Positions 41,531 to 51,103 of a DNA stretch of 64,000 nucleotides are shown piece by piece. Numbering within the stretch: the first letter of the stretch is position 1; the number at the start of each line of letters is the position of its first letter. The stretch spans positions 248,001-312,000 of the forward strand of contig NZ_QMEM01000002.1 in assembly GCF_003390915.1 (NCBI RefSeq), in the 5' to 3' direction. Under the pieces are notes generated by a model, which worked only from the letters and a program-made list of their open reading frames with translations, made no database searches and was not told the origin of the DNA. The position numbers and the translations under genes were made by a program. Source of the DNA: Lewinella sp. IMCC34183 (GTDB lineage Bacteria; Bacteroidota; Bacteroidia; Chitinophagales; Saprospiraceae).

Positions 41531-43279
41531 CTACCGTGCGAGTGGGTAGGCCCCCAAAAAGCCGGCCACGTAGGTGAAGGGGGCGTTCCAGTTCAGGCAG
41601 ATCTCGTTGCTGGCATAGCTGGGGGTCTGGTCCGCCCAACTCTGCATGGGCGCGGCACCGGGCTTGTACCGGGTGTCCTCGCGGTCCTGCTGGCCGGTGT
41701 TGGGGCCACCGGACAGGAGGCCGGGCACGGGGGCGTCGATCCCGTCGGCGGCACTCTGCCGGTGATGAATGTACTGCGGGGAGCGGGTGCCGAAGCCGGT
41801 GAGGTAGCATACGCCGTTGGGATTGTGCCCCAGTACGTAATTCATACAGTCACGCATCGCGGCCACGTATTCCGGCCGCGGGTGTTGCCGGTGGGCCGCG
41901 GCAATGAGCATCGCGTCGTTCATCACGTCGGAGTTACTGCCCCAGCGGAATTGTTGTAGTGGCTGGTAATAGGCCGTGCGGTCGATCGCCTGTACGAGGC
42001 TGTCGGCCAGGGTTTCGACGAGGCCGTCGAGGCGCGACAGGTACTCCCGCGGCACGCGCTCCGGATGCCGCAGTAAGGTAAAAGCGGCCAGGTTGGCCAT
42101 ATAGCCGTTCCAGCCGGTTCCCGCCCGAACGTTTGGTGGCCGGGCCTGGAGGTCGTTGTAGAACTCCTGTTCGCCCGTGGTCGCGAAGAGCTCGGCCGCC
42201 GCCCAGGCGCGTTCGTCGTCCGCGTTGCTATCGCCGTACTCCCCGGTACTAACATCGTCGGGATTACGGAAAAAGGCATCGGGGTGCGCCAGGCCCCACT
42301 GCCACGCCCGGCGGGCGGCGGCGAGCAGGCGGTCGGCGTAGGCCGCGTCGTAGGCGCGGTAGACGCGCGCCGCCTGGGCCGTGGCGCCGGCGAAGTCGAA
42401 GGTCGCGGTTACGCTCTTACCTACCGCGTAGCGGGGCTCGGTCGCCTCCTCGGGCATTACCATGCCGGCGAAGTTCAGGGTGGTAAGCTTATGGTAGAGC
42501 CCGCCGTCGTCGTCCTGCATGGTCAGCATCCAATCCAGTTCGTACTTCACCTCGTCGAGGTAATCGCTCTTGCCGTTACCGCTTTCCGGGATATTTAGGC
42601 TGCCGTCGGGAGCGGGATCACCCACGTCTTCGTACAGCGCCAGCAGCTGACCTACGGGGAACGCTCCGTTGACGATGTATTTATTGAAATCACCGGCGTC
42701 GTACCAGCCGCCCGGACTGCTGAAGGTGCCACCGGTATGGCCGCTGGAGGAGTGGTAGCGCGCCAGCGTGTCGGGGTGGCCGGCGGCACGGGCGTAGGCA
42801 CCGGCGTGGCGCTCCGGCAGCGATTGGCCGGCGCGCTGGTAGTACAGTCCCCGCAGCGAGCCGATGAAGGCGGGGTGGAGGACGTCTTCCGCCACGCGAA
42901 AGGCCGGCGAGTAGCCCACGTCGGGAATAAAGATGCGGTAGGTACCCACCGGCAGGGGGTCGGCCGTGGCGGTCTGGGCCATGACGCCCGCCAGGGTGGT
43001 CCAGTCGAGGGTATCGGACAGCCGCCCTTCCACCAGGGTCGTATCACCGGTGCTGTCGGTCACGTAGTACACCGTCCGCGGCTGGAAGTCTACGGGGCGG
43101 GCGGGCGCGCTGGTGTCGGCAAACGTGAAGCGCACGGGCTGATCGGGGTAGTAGCCTACCTGATTGAGCTGGATCTGCGGGGTCGTCAGGTCGGCGAATG
43201 CGGGGCGATCGTCCTCGGTTTGGCAGGCCAGCAGGTGCAGCGCGATAAGGCAGCCTGCGAGTAAATTGGGTAGCGACAC
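41531..43279 (-). CDS. Glycoside hydrolase family 9 lipoprotein (endoglucanase-type)
   Basis: A 582-residue enzyme with a lipoprotein signal (lipobox in LHLLAC) and an N-terminal Ig-like CelD_N domain at about 30-125 (IQLNQVGYYPDQPVRF). The GH9 (alpha/alpha)6 barrel follows. GGWYDAGDFNKYIVNG holds the catalytic nucleophile/base aspartates, HNPNGVCYLTGFG follows, and YASNEICLNWNAP holds the catalytic Glu. It would hydrolyse beta-1,4-glucans at the cell surface or in the periplasm. Translation starts at GTG. It converges with the OsmC fusion gene, three bases apart. Confidence 0.92.
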   Translation of the reverse strand: MSLPNLLAGCLIALHLLACQTEDDRPAFADLTTPQIQLNQVGYYPDQPVRFTFADTSAPARPVDFQPRTVYYVTDSTGDTTLVEGRLSDTLDWTTLAGVMAQTATADPLPVGTYRIFIPDVGYSPAFRVAEDVLHPAFIGSLRGLYYQRAGQSLPERHAGAYARAAGHPDTLARYHSSSGHTGGTFSSPGGWYDAGDFNKYIVNGAFPVGQLLALYEDVGDPAPDGSLNIPESGNGKSDYLDEVKYELDWMLTMQDDDGGLYHKLTTLNFAGMVMPEEATEPRYAVGKSVTATFDFAGATAQAARVYRAYDAAYADRLLAAARRAWQWGLAHPDAFFRNPDDVSTGEYGDSNADDERAWAAAELFATTGEQEFYNDLQARPPNVRAGTGWNGYMANLAAFTLLRHPERVPREYLSRLDGLVETLADSLVQAIDRTAYYQPLQQFRWGSNSDVMNDAMLIAAAHRQHPRPEYVAAMRDCMNYVLGHNPNGVCYLTGFGTRSPQYIHHRQSAADGIDAPVPGLLSGGPNTGQQDREDTRYKPGAAPMQSWADQTPSYASNEICLNWNAPFTYVAGFLGAYPLAR

Positions 43280-43298
43280 GGGGTGGGCGTTTTCGGGG

Positions 43299-43305
43299 TA
43301 AGATA
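43299..43305 (-). promoter_or_regulatory. -7 box TATCTTA of the GH9 gene
   Basis: A near-consensus -7 element on the minus strand, 19 bases before the GTG start. A small hairpin (GTCGGG at 43308-43313 with CCCGAC at 43317-43322) lies just upstream and may end the transcript of the FG-GAP gene. Confidence 0.4.
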
Positions 43306-43374
43306 CTGTCGGGAAGCCCGACGGATCAACTGGCTACCACCGCTCCACCACCCCCGCTCCGGTATCCGGTGCTA

Positions 43375-46300
43375 CTACCGCTGAACAGCCACCCGGACGG
43401 TCGCCACCCCGCCGCCCGCGGCGGTGACCGTGAGCAGATAGATACCCGGGGCAAGGCCCCCGGAGTCGAGCGTTGTGCGCCGGCCGTTCAGGGTCCACTC
43501 GCGCACCGCCCGGCCGTCCACGGCGCTGAGCCGGGCGGTAAGGGCCTGCGCCAGGTACGGCTCCCAGGCCGGGCCCGACAGCGTCAGGACGGTAGCCGCC
43601 GTGGCCGGGTTCGGGGCCAGGCCCAGGTCGAGGACCTCCCGGCGGTGGGGTAAAAGCGCCGTGGTGGAGGTATCCGCCCGCACCATGGTATTCAGTACGG
43701 TATTCGTGATGATGGGTGGGTTGTAGTCGAAGTAGATGGCCGCCCGGTTGGTGATCTCGTCGTTGTTGACCACGTCCTCGCGGGGGCGCAGGCTGTAGGT
43801 GACGAAGCCCTGGCTGGCCGGTGGGTTGGTCATGCTGTCGACGAGCATGATCTCGGCAAAGCGGAAGGCCAGGGCGCGGGTGCTGTCCTCCAGCTCCACG
43901 CTGACCCCGTGGCTGGCCGAGAGCAGGAAGAAAGAGGACAGGTCCAGCTCCGTATCCAGGGTGTCGCGCAGCACGACCAGGTAGGCCGTATCGTTGCCGG
44001 TGTTCTGGAAGCGGATGGTGTAGGTCAGGTCGGGCGAGCCCTTGAGGAAGCCCTGCTGCTTGACGCCGGGGGGGCTGACTTGCTTGTCGTTGGGGTCGTA
44101 GCTGCAGCGGACCTCGGCGTACTGCTGTGCCTCGAGCGTTCGCACCTCACTACCGGCCCGGTGATCGAAGGCGGCAGTGAGCTCCACGGTCAGCGGCAGT
44201 ACGTCCACGCCGGGCGCCCGGACCATCAGGGGCAGCACGAGGTCCTCGCCGGGAAGCAGGGCGTCGGTTCGGTAGTAGCTGCGCCCTCCCGCCACGGAGT
44301 CGGGCGGGGTGATCACGTCCAGCCCCGGGTTGGTGGCCAGCGAGATGTAAGACGGAGGCACGACCTGGTTGCCCGTGTTCTCCAGGGTGATCCACACCGG
44401 CACGTCGGTGTTGCACCGCATGCGGCCTACTGTGAGGCCAAACTCCGCCCGGTGGACGGCCGAGGTAGGAACGGCGGCGAAGATATTACGGCGGGCCTTG
44501 GCCCGAATCCCCAGTGTCGCGTCAATGGCGTCGGGCCGGATCTTCCAGAGGGGGCCGGCCTCTGCGGTCAGTTTGGTTTCCCCTGCTCCTGTAGTGTACA
44601 GGGTGGTCCAGCCGTCCGCATCGTCCCGCCGCACGCTGATGGGGAAATCGCGGAAGGCATAGTTTATGCCGGGCAGCAGGGGCTCGTCCGCTTCCCGGCT
44701 GTTGTTCCCGTTGGCGTCGTAGTAGGTGGCGATGCGGTAGCTGGCGTCGCGCTCCAGGTTGGTGAGGTAGTACAGCCCGTCCTCGTGGAAGAGCAGGTCC
44801 GTATCTCCGTCACCGTCCACGTCGGCCAGCGTGTGCATTTCCAGCGATACGACGGAGTCTCCGCTGCTGGTGGGAAGCGTGCCGGGCGTAAAGGTCCGTT
44901 CCCACCCTTTCCCCGGCTCAAACCCGACCTCCATGCGCCCCGTCTCACCAGTGTAGAGCAACTCGTCGCGACCGTCGTGGTCCAGGTCGAGGGCCCTCCA
45001 GGCGGCTCGGTAGCCATCTAGGTAGGTAGTTGTATTGCGTCGGTGGGTGTCAAACTCACCGGCGTGGTAGCCCGTAACGATGGTGTATTCCGTGCCGGCG
45101 GAAAGGGTAGCCAGGTCGGTGTAGCCGTCACCGTTCAGGTCCCCCACGGTAAAGTACATGGAGCTCCCGAAGGTCCGCTCCTGCATGGGCAGGGCAACGG
45201 GATCGACGAATTCACCCGCCACGGGATCGAAGCGCAGGTAGACCGGCGGCAGGCCATGTCGCACGATCACCAGGTCCGCATGCCCGTCGTGGTTCAGGTC
45301 CGGCACGGCGATCTCCCCGGTATTTTGCCAGGTAGTACCTGCGGGAAAGATATCGAGGCACTGCTCCCGGTCGGGGTGGCCGTCTCCGTCCGCGTGGTAA
45401 AATACCCGCACCGTGCATCCATCGTCGTAGCGATCGTTGACTACCGTTACGGGAAAGCGATCGGGCAGGTCCAGCGTACGGTCGTAGGCGCTGTGGGAAT
45501 CGTTCAGCGTGTATTCCGGCACCCGCTCTTCGCGGTACGCACCGGGTCGACCGCCGGAGAACGCCCCCAGTACCAGCGGCCTTTCTTGTCCGTGCATGTC
45601 AAGCTGAAACACGAAGTCCGGGTACCCGTCCCGGTTAAAATCCGCCCGCACGGTGTGGTCCACATCGGCGTAATTCGGGTGCTGGAACAATGCCGGGTCC
45701 GCGCGGAAAACGGGGCGCACGGTGTACCACGTCCGGTCATCGGGCACCTCGGGGCTGATGCGGTAAACGGCGGCGGGGTAGGTTTCGTACGGTGGCGCTA
45801 GGTACGTCGCATAGGCTCCGGGGCGGACCGGCTCGACGGCGAGTTGGCTGAGGTCCGCGGGGTACCATACCGGGCCGAGCTCAGCGGTTCCGGCCACGTA
45901 GTCGTCCAGATCGACACGCCCCGGCAGGTGGCCCAGGTCGGGAAAGGTGGTCCTGACGAGTAGTTCCCGGATGCCGGACGCGCTCTCTGCGATCATAAAA
46001 TTGTTGCGCAGGTGTACTTCCCCCGACACCGTTCGGGCTTCCTGCAGTTCGCCGTCCACCACCGGCAGGATGACCAGCTTGCCATTGTCCGCAAACAGCA
46101 GGTCTCCCTGCCCGTCGCCGGTCACGTCGGTTACCCTGATCCCGTAGGTATCGTAGGGGATGACGATGGAATCGTAGCCGACCGGCAACTGCCGGCGGAC
46201 CAGCACGCTGTCGCGGAACGTCGTGGTCGGGTCGACGCGCCCGTCCCCGTCGAGGTCGAAGGGCGGGTGCAGCCAGCCCCGGAAACTGAACAGGTTCACC

Positions 46301-47019
46301 GGAGGGTTGACCCCGCCGTCCGTCCGTCCCGCGAACGAGTAATAGCGCAGGGTATCCGGGGCATAGTCGGCACCTTCGACCGCATAGACGAGATCCTTCA
46401 CCCCGTCGCCATCGGCATCGGCCAGGTAACCGTCCATATTGTCGTGGTCGCGGCCGAACGTAGTGATATGTGCCGAAGGGCCGAAGCCCCCGGGGATACC
46501 CAGAATGTAGCGGATAGCTCCGTCGGAGGTATACACGATGTCCTGCCGACCGTCGCCGTTGATGTCGCCGAAGCGGGCCGGGTCGCTGTTCCCCGATCGG
46601 ATTCCTTCATATGACACCACGCGGGTGCGCCACTCCAGTCCGTCGCCGCTCACGTTCTCCGCGTAGAACAGCTGCGGGTCCTCGCGGAAATTGCCGTAAA
46701 TATGGTAGAGGATATCGAGGTCGCCGTCGTCGTCCACGTCTTCCGTCGTCAGGCTGTTGACACCGCCCGCGGTGGGGATGACGCGGGGCATACGGATCAC
46801 GCCGTCGGCGGTATTGGGTACCCAGCTCAGTACGCCCCCGACCACGTGGGCGGTATTGCCCAGCAGGTAATCCGAACGCCCGTCGCCGTTCAGGTCGCCG
46901 GTCGCGACCACGTCGCTGTGGTACGGGAGTACCGGCAGCCCAACCGGTTCGAGGACTTCGGCGAACTGGGCGGACAGGACCACGGGCAGCAGTAAGAGTA
47001 GCGGTAGAAGTAGGCGCAT
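43375..47019 (-). CDS. Large FG-GAP/VCBS-repeat surface protein with T9SS C-terminal domain
   Basis: A 1214-residue secreted protein (signal MRLLLPLLLLLPVVLSAQ). Residues from about 35 to 760 hold many FG-GAP/VCBS units with calcium-loop motifs such as GDLNGDGRSDYLLG, DVDGDGDTDLLFHEDG and DLNHDGHADLVIV. A conserved Bacteroidota domain follows near 1000-1120 (CSYDPNDKQVSPPG, YTIRFQNTGNDTAYLVVLRDTL). The C-terminal ~85 residues (LAPNPATAATVLTL ... GLAPGIYLLTV) form a type A Por/T9SS sorting domain. It is probably exported by type IX secretion and attached to the surface. Binding partner unknown. Confidence 0.88.
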   Translation of the reverse strand: MRLLLPLLLLLPVVLSAQFAEVLEPVGLPVLPYHSDVVATGDLNGDGRSDYLLGNTAHVVGGVLSWVPNTADGVIRMPRVIPTAGGVNSLTTEDVDDDGDLDILYHIYGNFREDPQLFYAENVSGDGLEWRTRVVSYEGIRSGNSDPARFGDINGDGRQDIVYTSDGAIRYILGIPGGFGPSAHITTFGRDHDNMDGYLADADGDGVKDLVYAVEGADYAPDTLRYYSFAGRTDGGVNPPVNLFSFRGWLHPPFDLDGDGRVDPTTTFRDSVLVRRQLPVGYDSIVIPYDTYGIRVTDVTGDGQGDLLFADNGKLVILPVVDGELQEARTVSGEVHLRNNFMIAESASGIRELLVRTTFPDLGHLPGRVDLDDYVAGTAELGPVWYPADLSQLAVEPVRPGAYATYLAPPYETYPAAVYRISPEVPDDRTWYTVRPVFRADPALFQHPNYADVDHTVRADFNRDGYPDFVFQLDMHGQERPLVLGAFSGGRPGAYREERVPEYTLNDSHSAYDRTLDLPDRFPVTVVNDRYDDGCTVRVFYHADGDGHPDREQCLDIFPAGTTWQNTGEIAVPDLNHDGHADLVIVRHGLPPVYLRFDPVAGEFVDPVALPMQERTFGSSMYFTVGDLNGDGYTDLATLSAGTEYTIVTGYHAGEFDTHRRNTTTYLDGYRAAWRALDLDHDGRDELLYTGETGRMEVGFEPGKGWERTFTPGTLPTSSGDSVVSLEMHTLADVDGDGDTDLLFHEDGLYYLTNLERDASYRIATYYDANGNNSREADEPLLPGINYAFRDFPISVRRDDADGWTTLYTTGAGETKLTAEAGPLWKIRPDAIDATLGIRAKARRNIFAAVPTSAVHRAEFGLTVGRMRCNTDVPVWITLENTGNQVVPPSYISLATNPGLDVITPPDSVAGGRSYYRTDALLPGEDLVLPLMVRAPGVDVLPLTVELTAAFDHRAGSEVRTLEAQQYAEVRCSYDPNDKQVSPPGVKQQGFLKGSPDLTYTIRFQNTGNDTAYLVVLRDTLDTELDLSSFFLLSASHGVSVELEDSTRALAFRFAEIMLVDSMTNPPASQGFVTYSLRPREDVVNNDEITNRAAIYFDYNPPIITNTVLNTMVRADTSTTALLPHRREVLDLGLAPNPATAATVLTLSGPAWEPYLAQALTARLSAVDGRAVREWTLNGRRTTLDSGGLAPGIYLLTVTAAGGGVATVRVAVQR

Positions 47020-47161
47020 CTAGGGAGGTTCGTAAGCGATAGGGCGATACACTAAAGATAACGCCGTCGACCGCGTACCCTGCCCCATGATGATGGGTCT
47101 TAACATCGCCCGGTCGGCAAAGCCGCCTACCGGGGCCACGTTTCGGCTGCGCGGGGTGTCT

Positions 47162-47169
47162 TATCTTTA
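47162..47169 (+). promoter_or_regulatory. -7 box TATCTTTA of the ECF sigma gene
   Basis: A near-consensus element 17 bases before ATG 47187, the only promoter-like element in the 167-base gap. Confidence 0.38.
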
Positions 47170-47186
47170 AACCACGAGGCTTCCCA

Positions 47187-47732
47187 ATGCTGAGCATGAA
47201 GGAAAAGGAAATGATCGAAGGGTCCCTGCGGGACGACGAGCGGTGCCAGCGCGCCCTCTTCGAGCGGTACGCTCCCCTCCTCATGGGGGTATGCCAACGC
47301 TACTGCCGTACCCAGGCGGAGGCCGAGGACGTGCTGCAGGACACCTTCGTGCGCCTCTACGCCAAACTGCACACCTACGGCTTCCAGGGCTCCTTCGCGG
47401 GCTGGGCACGGCGGCTGTGCGTAAACGTGGCCCTCAAGACCTACCAGCGCAAGCGCTTCGCCCTCGAACAGACCGGCCTCGACAACGTACCCGAACACGG
47501 CGGGGCACCGACGGCCTACGCCGACCTGGGGGAGAAGGAATTGCTGGCCCTCATCCAACAACTGCCCGACGGCTACCGCATCGTATTCAACCTCTACGCC
47601 ATCGAAGGGTACAGCCACAAGGAGATTGGCGAGAAGCTGGGCATCCAGGAGGCGAGCTCCCGCAGCCAGCTCCTAAAGGCCCGGAAAGTACTGCAGCAGC
47701 AGATCGAACGCCGCCAACGCATCGCCATATGA
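47187..47732 (+). CDS. ECF-type RNA polymerase sigma factor
   Basis: A 181-residue sigma-70 family factor with region 2 at about 25-90 (ALFERYAPLLMGVCQRY, AEDVLQDTFVRLYAKL) and region 4 at about 115-170 (LIQQLPDGYRIVFNLYAIEGYSHKEIGEKLG). It has the size and order of Bacteroidota ECF factors. Its stop overlaps the start of the following membrane protein gene, the normal arrangement with an anti-sigma partner. ATG 47196 is an alternative start. Target promoters are unknown. Confidence 0.9.
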   Translation: MLSMKEKEMIEGSLRDDERCQRALFERYAPLLMGVCQRYCRTQAEAEDVLQDTFVRLYAKLHTYGFQGSFAGWARRLCVNVALKTYQRKRFALEQTGLDNVPEHGGAPTAYADLGEKELLALIQQLPDGYRIVFNLYAIEGYSHKEIGEKLGIQEASSRSQLLKARKVLQQQIERRQRIAI

Positions 47733-49006
47733 ATCACCTCGACGAACTGTTTCGCGGGGGGCTGGGCGACCGCAAGCCCGAAGTGCCCGCCGATCTCTGG
47801 AACAAGATTGCCGCCCGGAAGGGAGAGGTACCCGAAGGCGATGCCCTCGACCGCCTCTTCGCCGACAAACTCGCCCACAGGCAGGCTGCCATACCCGCTA
47901 ACCTGTGGGACCGGATCGTGGCCGCCCGCCACCCGGTGCGGGGTCGCTACGCATCCGCCCTACTGTTGCTGCTGCTCGCGGCGCTTGCCTGGTCCACGAT
48001 CGATCCGGCGCCCCGCAGGGGTAATGCTACCGTGGCGGTACCGCAGGTGCAGGGTTCCTTCCCGATCATTGCGCATACGGGCTTCGTCACCCCTATGCGC
48101 AGCACGCCCCCGACCGATGTCCTGAACCCAAGCGCCCTACCCCCGCAGGCCGGCCCGGCACCCGCGCCGGCCGCCGAAGCAGCGTCCCGCAATGAATCCG
48201 TGGTGCTCTTCGACGACCGTACCCCCTCCGATGTGCCGCCGCCCGCGACCTGGACCGCGGCTCCCGCCCCATTCGTTACCCCGGCCATACCCGGTAAAGC
48301 CTTCGGCGTGGCGGCCGGCACCTTCGTGCCCGCTCCCCCACCAGTAATGGCCGATCATTCCTTTACCGCCCGGGGTTCCCGTCGCCCGCAGGGAGAAGTG
48401 CTGCTTGGAGCCATGTACGCCCACCAGCGTTTCAGTCTGCGTGAGGATGCGAACCGCAGCCTGCGCGACGCCCGCGAGGTGAGCGAGTTTCCCCAACTGA
48501 GCTTCCAGGTGAGCGCCCGCGTACACTACCGCCTGACCGAGCGGCTGAGCCTCCTCAGCGGCCTGACCTACGCCAGGATCCGTAACCAGCTCGAGTACGA
48601 AACCAAGCAGGGCGGGGTAGCTACCCTCGTACGCAGCACCAACCGCCTGCAGCTGCTGGAGGTACCGGTACTGGCCGGACTGCGACTGTCGGGCGGGCGC
48701 CTGCGGCTGACGCTCAATGCCGGACCCGTGATCAACGCCTACAGCAGCGTGCGCGGCAGCTACCTGCACCCCGACTGGGCCCTGCCCCTGGACCTGCGGG
48801 ACGGCGGCGGCTACCGCAGCAGCGTGGGCCTGGGCTGGACGGCCTCGCTGACCACCACGTACAAACTCGGCGCGGCCGGAACGACACGCCTCCTCCTGGA
48901 ACCCTTCTTTAAGACGTACCCCCGCTCCTTCACCCGGCCGGATGCCCCGCTGGGCGAGCACTACTGGACGGCCGGGCTGCAACTGGGACTGCGGCGCTCC
49001 TTCTAG
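47729..49006 (+). CDS. Anti-sigma-like membrane protein with C-terminal beta-barrel domain
   Basis: A 425-residue protein coupled to the sigma gene. The N-terminal part carries two related copies of a short cytoplasmic motif (LDELFRGGLGDRKPEVPADLWNKI and LDRLFADKLAHRQAAIPANLWDRI). One transmembrane helix follows near residues 73-89 (ASALLLLLLAALAW), then a long Pro/Ala-rich linker. The C-terminal ~200 residues have outer-membrane beta-barrel character (LLGAMYAHQRFSLRED, VSARVHYRLTERLSLLSGLTYARI, final Phe). It is probably the regulator of the sigma factor, with a barrel-like domain on the other side of the membrane. No classical zinc anti-sigma motif is seen. Confidence 0.78.
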   Translation: MNHLDELFRGGLGDRKPEVPADLWNKIAARKGEVPEGDALDRLFADKLAHRQAAIPANLWDRIVAARHPVRGRYASALLLLLLAALAWSTIDPAPRRGNATVAVPQVQGSFPIIAHTGFVTPMRSTPPTDVLNPSALPPQAGPAPAPAAEAASRNESVVLFDDRTPSDVPPPATWTAAPAPFVTPAIPGKAFGVAAGTFVPAPPPVMADHSFTARGSRRPQGEVLLGAMYAHQRFSLREDANRSLRDAREVSEFPQLSFQVSARVHYRLTERLSLLSGLTYARIRNQLEYETKQGGVATLVRSTNRLQLLEVPVLAGLRLSGGRLRLTLNAGPVINAYSSVRGSYLHPDWALPLDLRDGGGYRSSVGLGWTASLTTTYKLGAAGTTRLLLEPFFKTYPRSFTRPDAPLGEHYWTAGLQLGLRRSF

Positions 49007-49061
49007 GCGTCTTTATTGGACTCCGTCAACCGCCACACGCTTGGACTAAACTTACTCAGGT

Positions 49062-49081
49062 CATTACCTAAAGCGGTAATG
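49062..49081. terminator. Hairpin after the sigma operon
   Basis: A perfect 7-bp inverted repeat, CATTACC and GGTAATG around TAAAGC, 55 bases after the barrel-protein stop. It lacks a T-run, so it is either a weak terminator or a protein-binding dyad. The rest of this 242-base gap shows only a TTTCCTTTG element near 49208-49216 that might serve mutA. Confidence 0.35.
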
Positions 49082-49248
49082 CCAGCGTCGGCCTCCTACG
49101 TGGGGCGCGGCTACTCGCTTCGGTGAAGACGGCACTTGTTGACCGGGGCGGCGGCGTCCGTCAGGGTGCAGTGGATGAATCACCAGGGGCACCGGGGCGG
49201 TTCGTTGCATTTCCTTTGTACTTTTAGCACACAACCAAGCTAAGCTGT

Positions 49249-50412
49249 ATGCCCGTTGACGCGTCCGCTCCCTCGTTTCCCCCCTCCGATAAGGCCGACT
49301 GGCTCGACCGGGTATCCGACGAACTGAAGGGCGACCTGAGCCAGCTCGACACCGAGGTAAACGAACGTATCCGTCTTTCCCCGCTCTATACCGCCGAAGA
49401 GGTAACGGCCCGCCCGCCCCTGTCGCGCGCCGCCGGCTGGGAAATCGGCGCCTACCTGGACACGGGCGACAGTGACGTCATCCACGCCTCCGCCCTGCAC
49501 GCGCTGGAGCAGGGGGCCGAGGCCCTGCTGTTCCGGCTCTTCCACCAACCGGGGCCCGGGGAGATCACGGAACTGCTACGGGACATCCGCCTGGACTTCG
49601 TTTCGCTCCACTGCTCGCTGCGCTATCCCGGCCAGGACCCCGCGGAGCTCTTCCGCGACCTGGTCAAGTACCTGCGGCGGGAGGGCTACGACCTGACGAA
49701 GATCCGCGGCTCCGTTGACTTCGACCCCCTGCTCGACTGGAGTGAGCCGCCCTTCCCGCCGCTGATCCGGTTGCTGGACTTTGTGAGCCAGTGGATGCCC
49801 GACTTCAAGGTGCTGCAGGTCAACGCCGCGGGCTTCAACAACGGTCCGGGCTCCGCCGACAGCGAATTGGCGCTGGCCATCGCCAAGGGAGCCGAGTACC
49901 TGCAGCAGGTGCGCGACCTGGGCTATCCCGCCGAGACCGTCAACGACCACCTGCAGTTCGCCTTCACGGTGGGGACCAGCTACTACGTCGACATCGCCAA
50001 GCTGCGCGCCCTGCGGATCCTGTGGGCCAACGTGCTGCGCGGCTTCGGCATTGAGGACGCACCACCCACCACCATCGCGGCCCATACCGACCTCGCCACC
50101 CTGACCGCCGACCGCGACCACAACCTGCTGAAGCTCACCACCCAGGCCCTCTCGGCCGTGACGGGCGGTGCCGATCAGCTGTTCCTTTCGCCGGCCGAGG
50201 GCGCCGATCAGCCGGCTACCCCCTTCGGTCACCGGATGGCCCTCAACGTGCAGCACTTGCTCCGGCTCGAAGCCGGACTAGACCAGTACGCCGACCCCGC
50301 CGCCGGAAGCTACTACCTCGAAAAGCTCACCGAGGAACTCGTGAACAGCGCCTGGGAGCGCTTCCGGGCGATTGAGGAGCAGGGAGGGTTCGGGGTAGCG
50401 AGTGAGGTGTAA
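49249..50412 (+). CDS. mutA: Methylmalonyl-CoA mutase small (beta) subunit, short form
   Basis: A 387-residue member of the mutase small-subunit family, which pairs with the B12-binding large subunit to interconvert succinyl-CoA and methylmalonyl-CoA. Matches include LDTEVNERIRLSPLYTAEE at the N-terminus, KVLQVNAAGFNNGPGSADSELALAIAKG in the middle of the barrel, and DPAAGSYYLEKLTEELVNSAWERF. The sequence stops right after EEQGGFGVASEV, where family members continue for several tens of residues (GGF-x3-L-x2-G). No large-subunit gene follows. It may be C-terminally truncated, and catalytic activity would need a partner encoded elsewhere. Confidence 0.8.
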   Translation: MPVDASAPSFPPSDKADWLDRVSDELKGDLSQLDTEVNERIRLSPLYTAEEVTARPPLSRAAGWEIGAYLDTGDSDVIHASALHALEQGAEALLFRLFHQPGPGEITELLRDIRLDFVSLHCSLRYPGQDPAELFRDLVKYLRREGYDLTKIRGSVDFDPLLDWSEPPFPPLIRLLDFVSQWMPDFKVLQVNAAGFNNGPGSADSELALAIAKGAEYLQQVRDLGYPAETVNDHLQFAFTVGTSYYVDIAKLRALRILWANVLRGFGIEDAPPTTIAAHTDLATLTADRDHNLLKLTTQALSAVTGGADQLFLSPAEGADQPATPFGHRMALNVQHLLRLEAGLDQYADPAAGSYYLEKLTEELVNSAWERFRAIEEQGGFGVASEV

Positions 50413-50641
50413 CAGTACATATGCAGCGGTGCTATGGAGCCAAGCAGCTACCGCCCCTACCCCGGTACAATCGGCCGTCACGGATAGGCTGCGATGCCGT
50501 CGCGCATATCTCCGATATTGTCTTTACAACCCTCCCGCGGGTATTCCGGCAATATAAAAGAGTAGGTAACGCTATGCTTTAGTTGCCCCGCGTGATGACT
50601 GGAAATACTATTTATGTCGGTATACGTAAATCTCTATCAGA
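50413..50641. other. Non-coding AT-rich stretch
   Basis: From about 50500 the base composition becomes clearly AT-rich compared with the rest of the window. I see no gene, repeat or RNA in these 229 bases. The stretch separates the shortened mutA from the broken cytochrome gene. Confidence 0.5.
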
Positions 50642-51103
50642 TTAATACCTGGATTCATTCCGCTGGTACCTGTCAATGAAATATTGAATAGCCGCGATAT
50701 CAAAAGAATCCACGCTGGCCAATACGGTGTCCGTCTAACGTCCATGATTTAAACTCCCGTGGAGAAGCGTCTGTTTCAGATCGAATGATCGGTCGTAGAA
50801 GCCCGTGGTGTCAGCTAGCTTGTTGTGCGGGTGACAGTCGGAACACAGGTAGGAGAATAACTGTCTCCCTATTATAAGCCTGTCTCCTGTATCCGTTGCC
50901 TGCTTGTATAACTCGCTGTCGGTTACGACCAGGTCCACTACCTGGTCGTTTTCCGTGATCACGTAATAACCTGTATCGCCTCCCGCAACTGTTGAATTAC
51001 CAACGGAGTGATCATTTGCCCCGCGTGGCGGGGAGCATGCGAATTGACATACGCTCAATACGATCAGAATTGCCTTAATAAGGTATATCATATTGCTCGT
51101 CAT
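50642..51103 (-). pseudogene. Small cytochrome c lipoprotein interrupted by an in-frame stop
   Basis: The first 122 codons encode a lipoprotein (signal ending VCQFAC) with one heme c site, CSDCH, in LFSYLCSDCHPHNKL. Translation then meets TAG at 50735-50737. The same frame continues without interruption for 30 more codons reading TDTVLASVDSFDIAAIQYFIDRYQR, a plausible amphipathic C-terminal helix, to TAA at 50642. The gene therefore looks like a monoheme cytochrome c split by a nonsense mutation. Alternatively the 122-residue product is the real one. The region is AT-rich, unlike its neighbours, which suggests transfer. Confidence 0.55.

Noticed and set aside
49172-49184. GGATGAATCACC upstream of mutA as a CRP-type site.
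   Set aside because: The TGA and TCA halves are adjacent or overlapping, without the six-base spacer.
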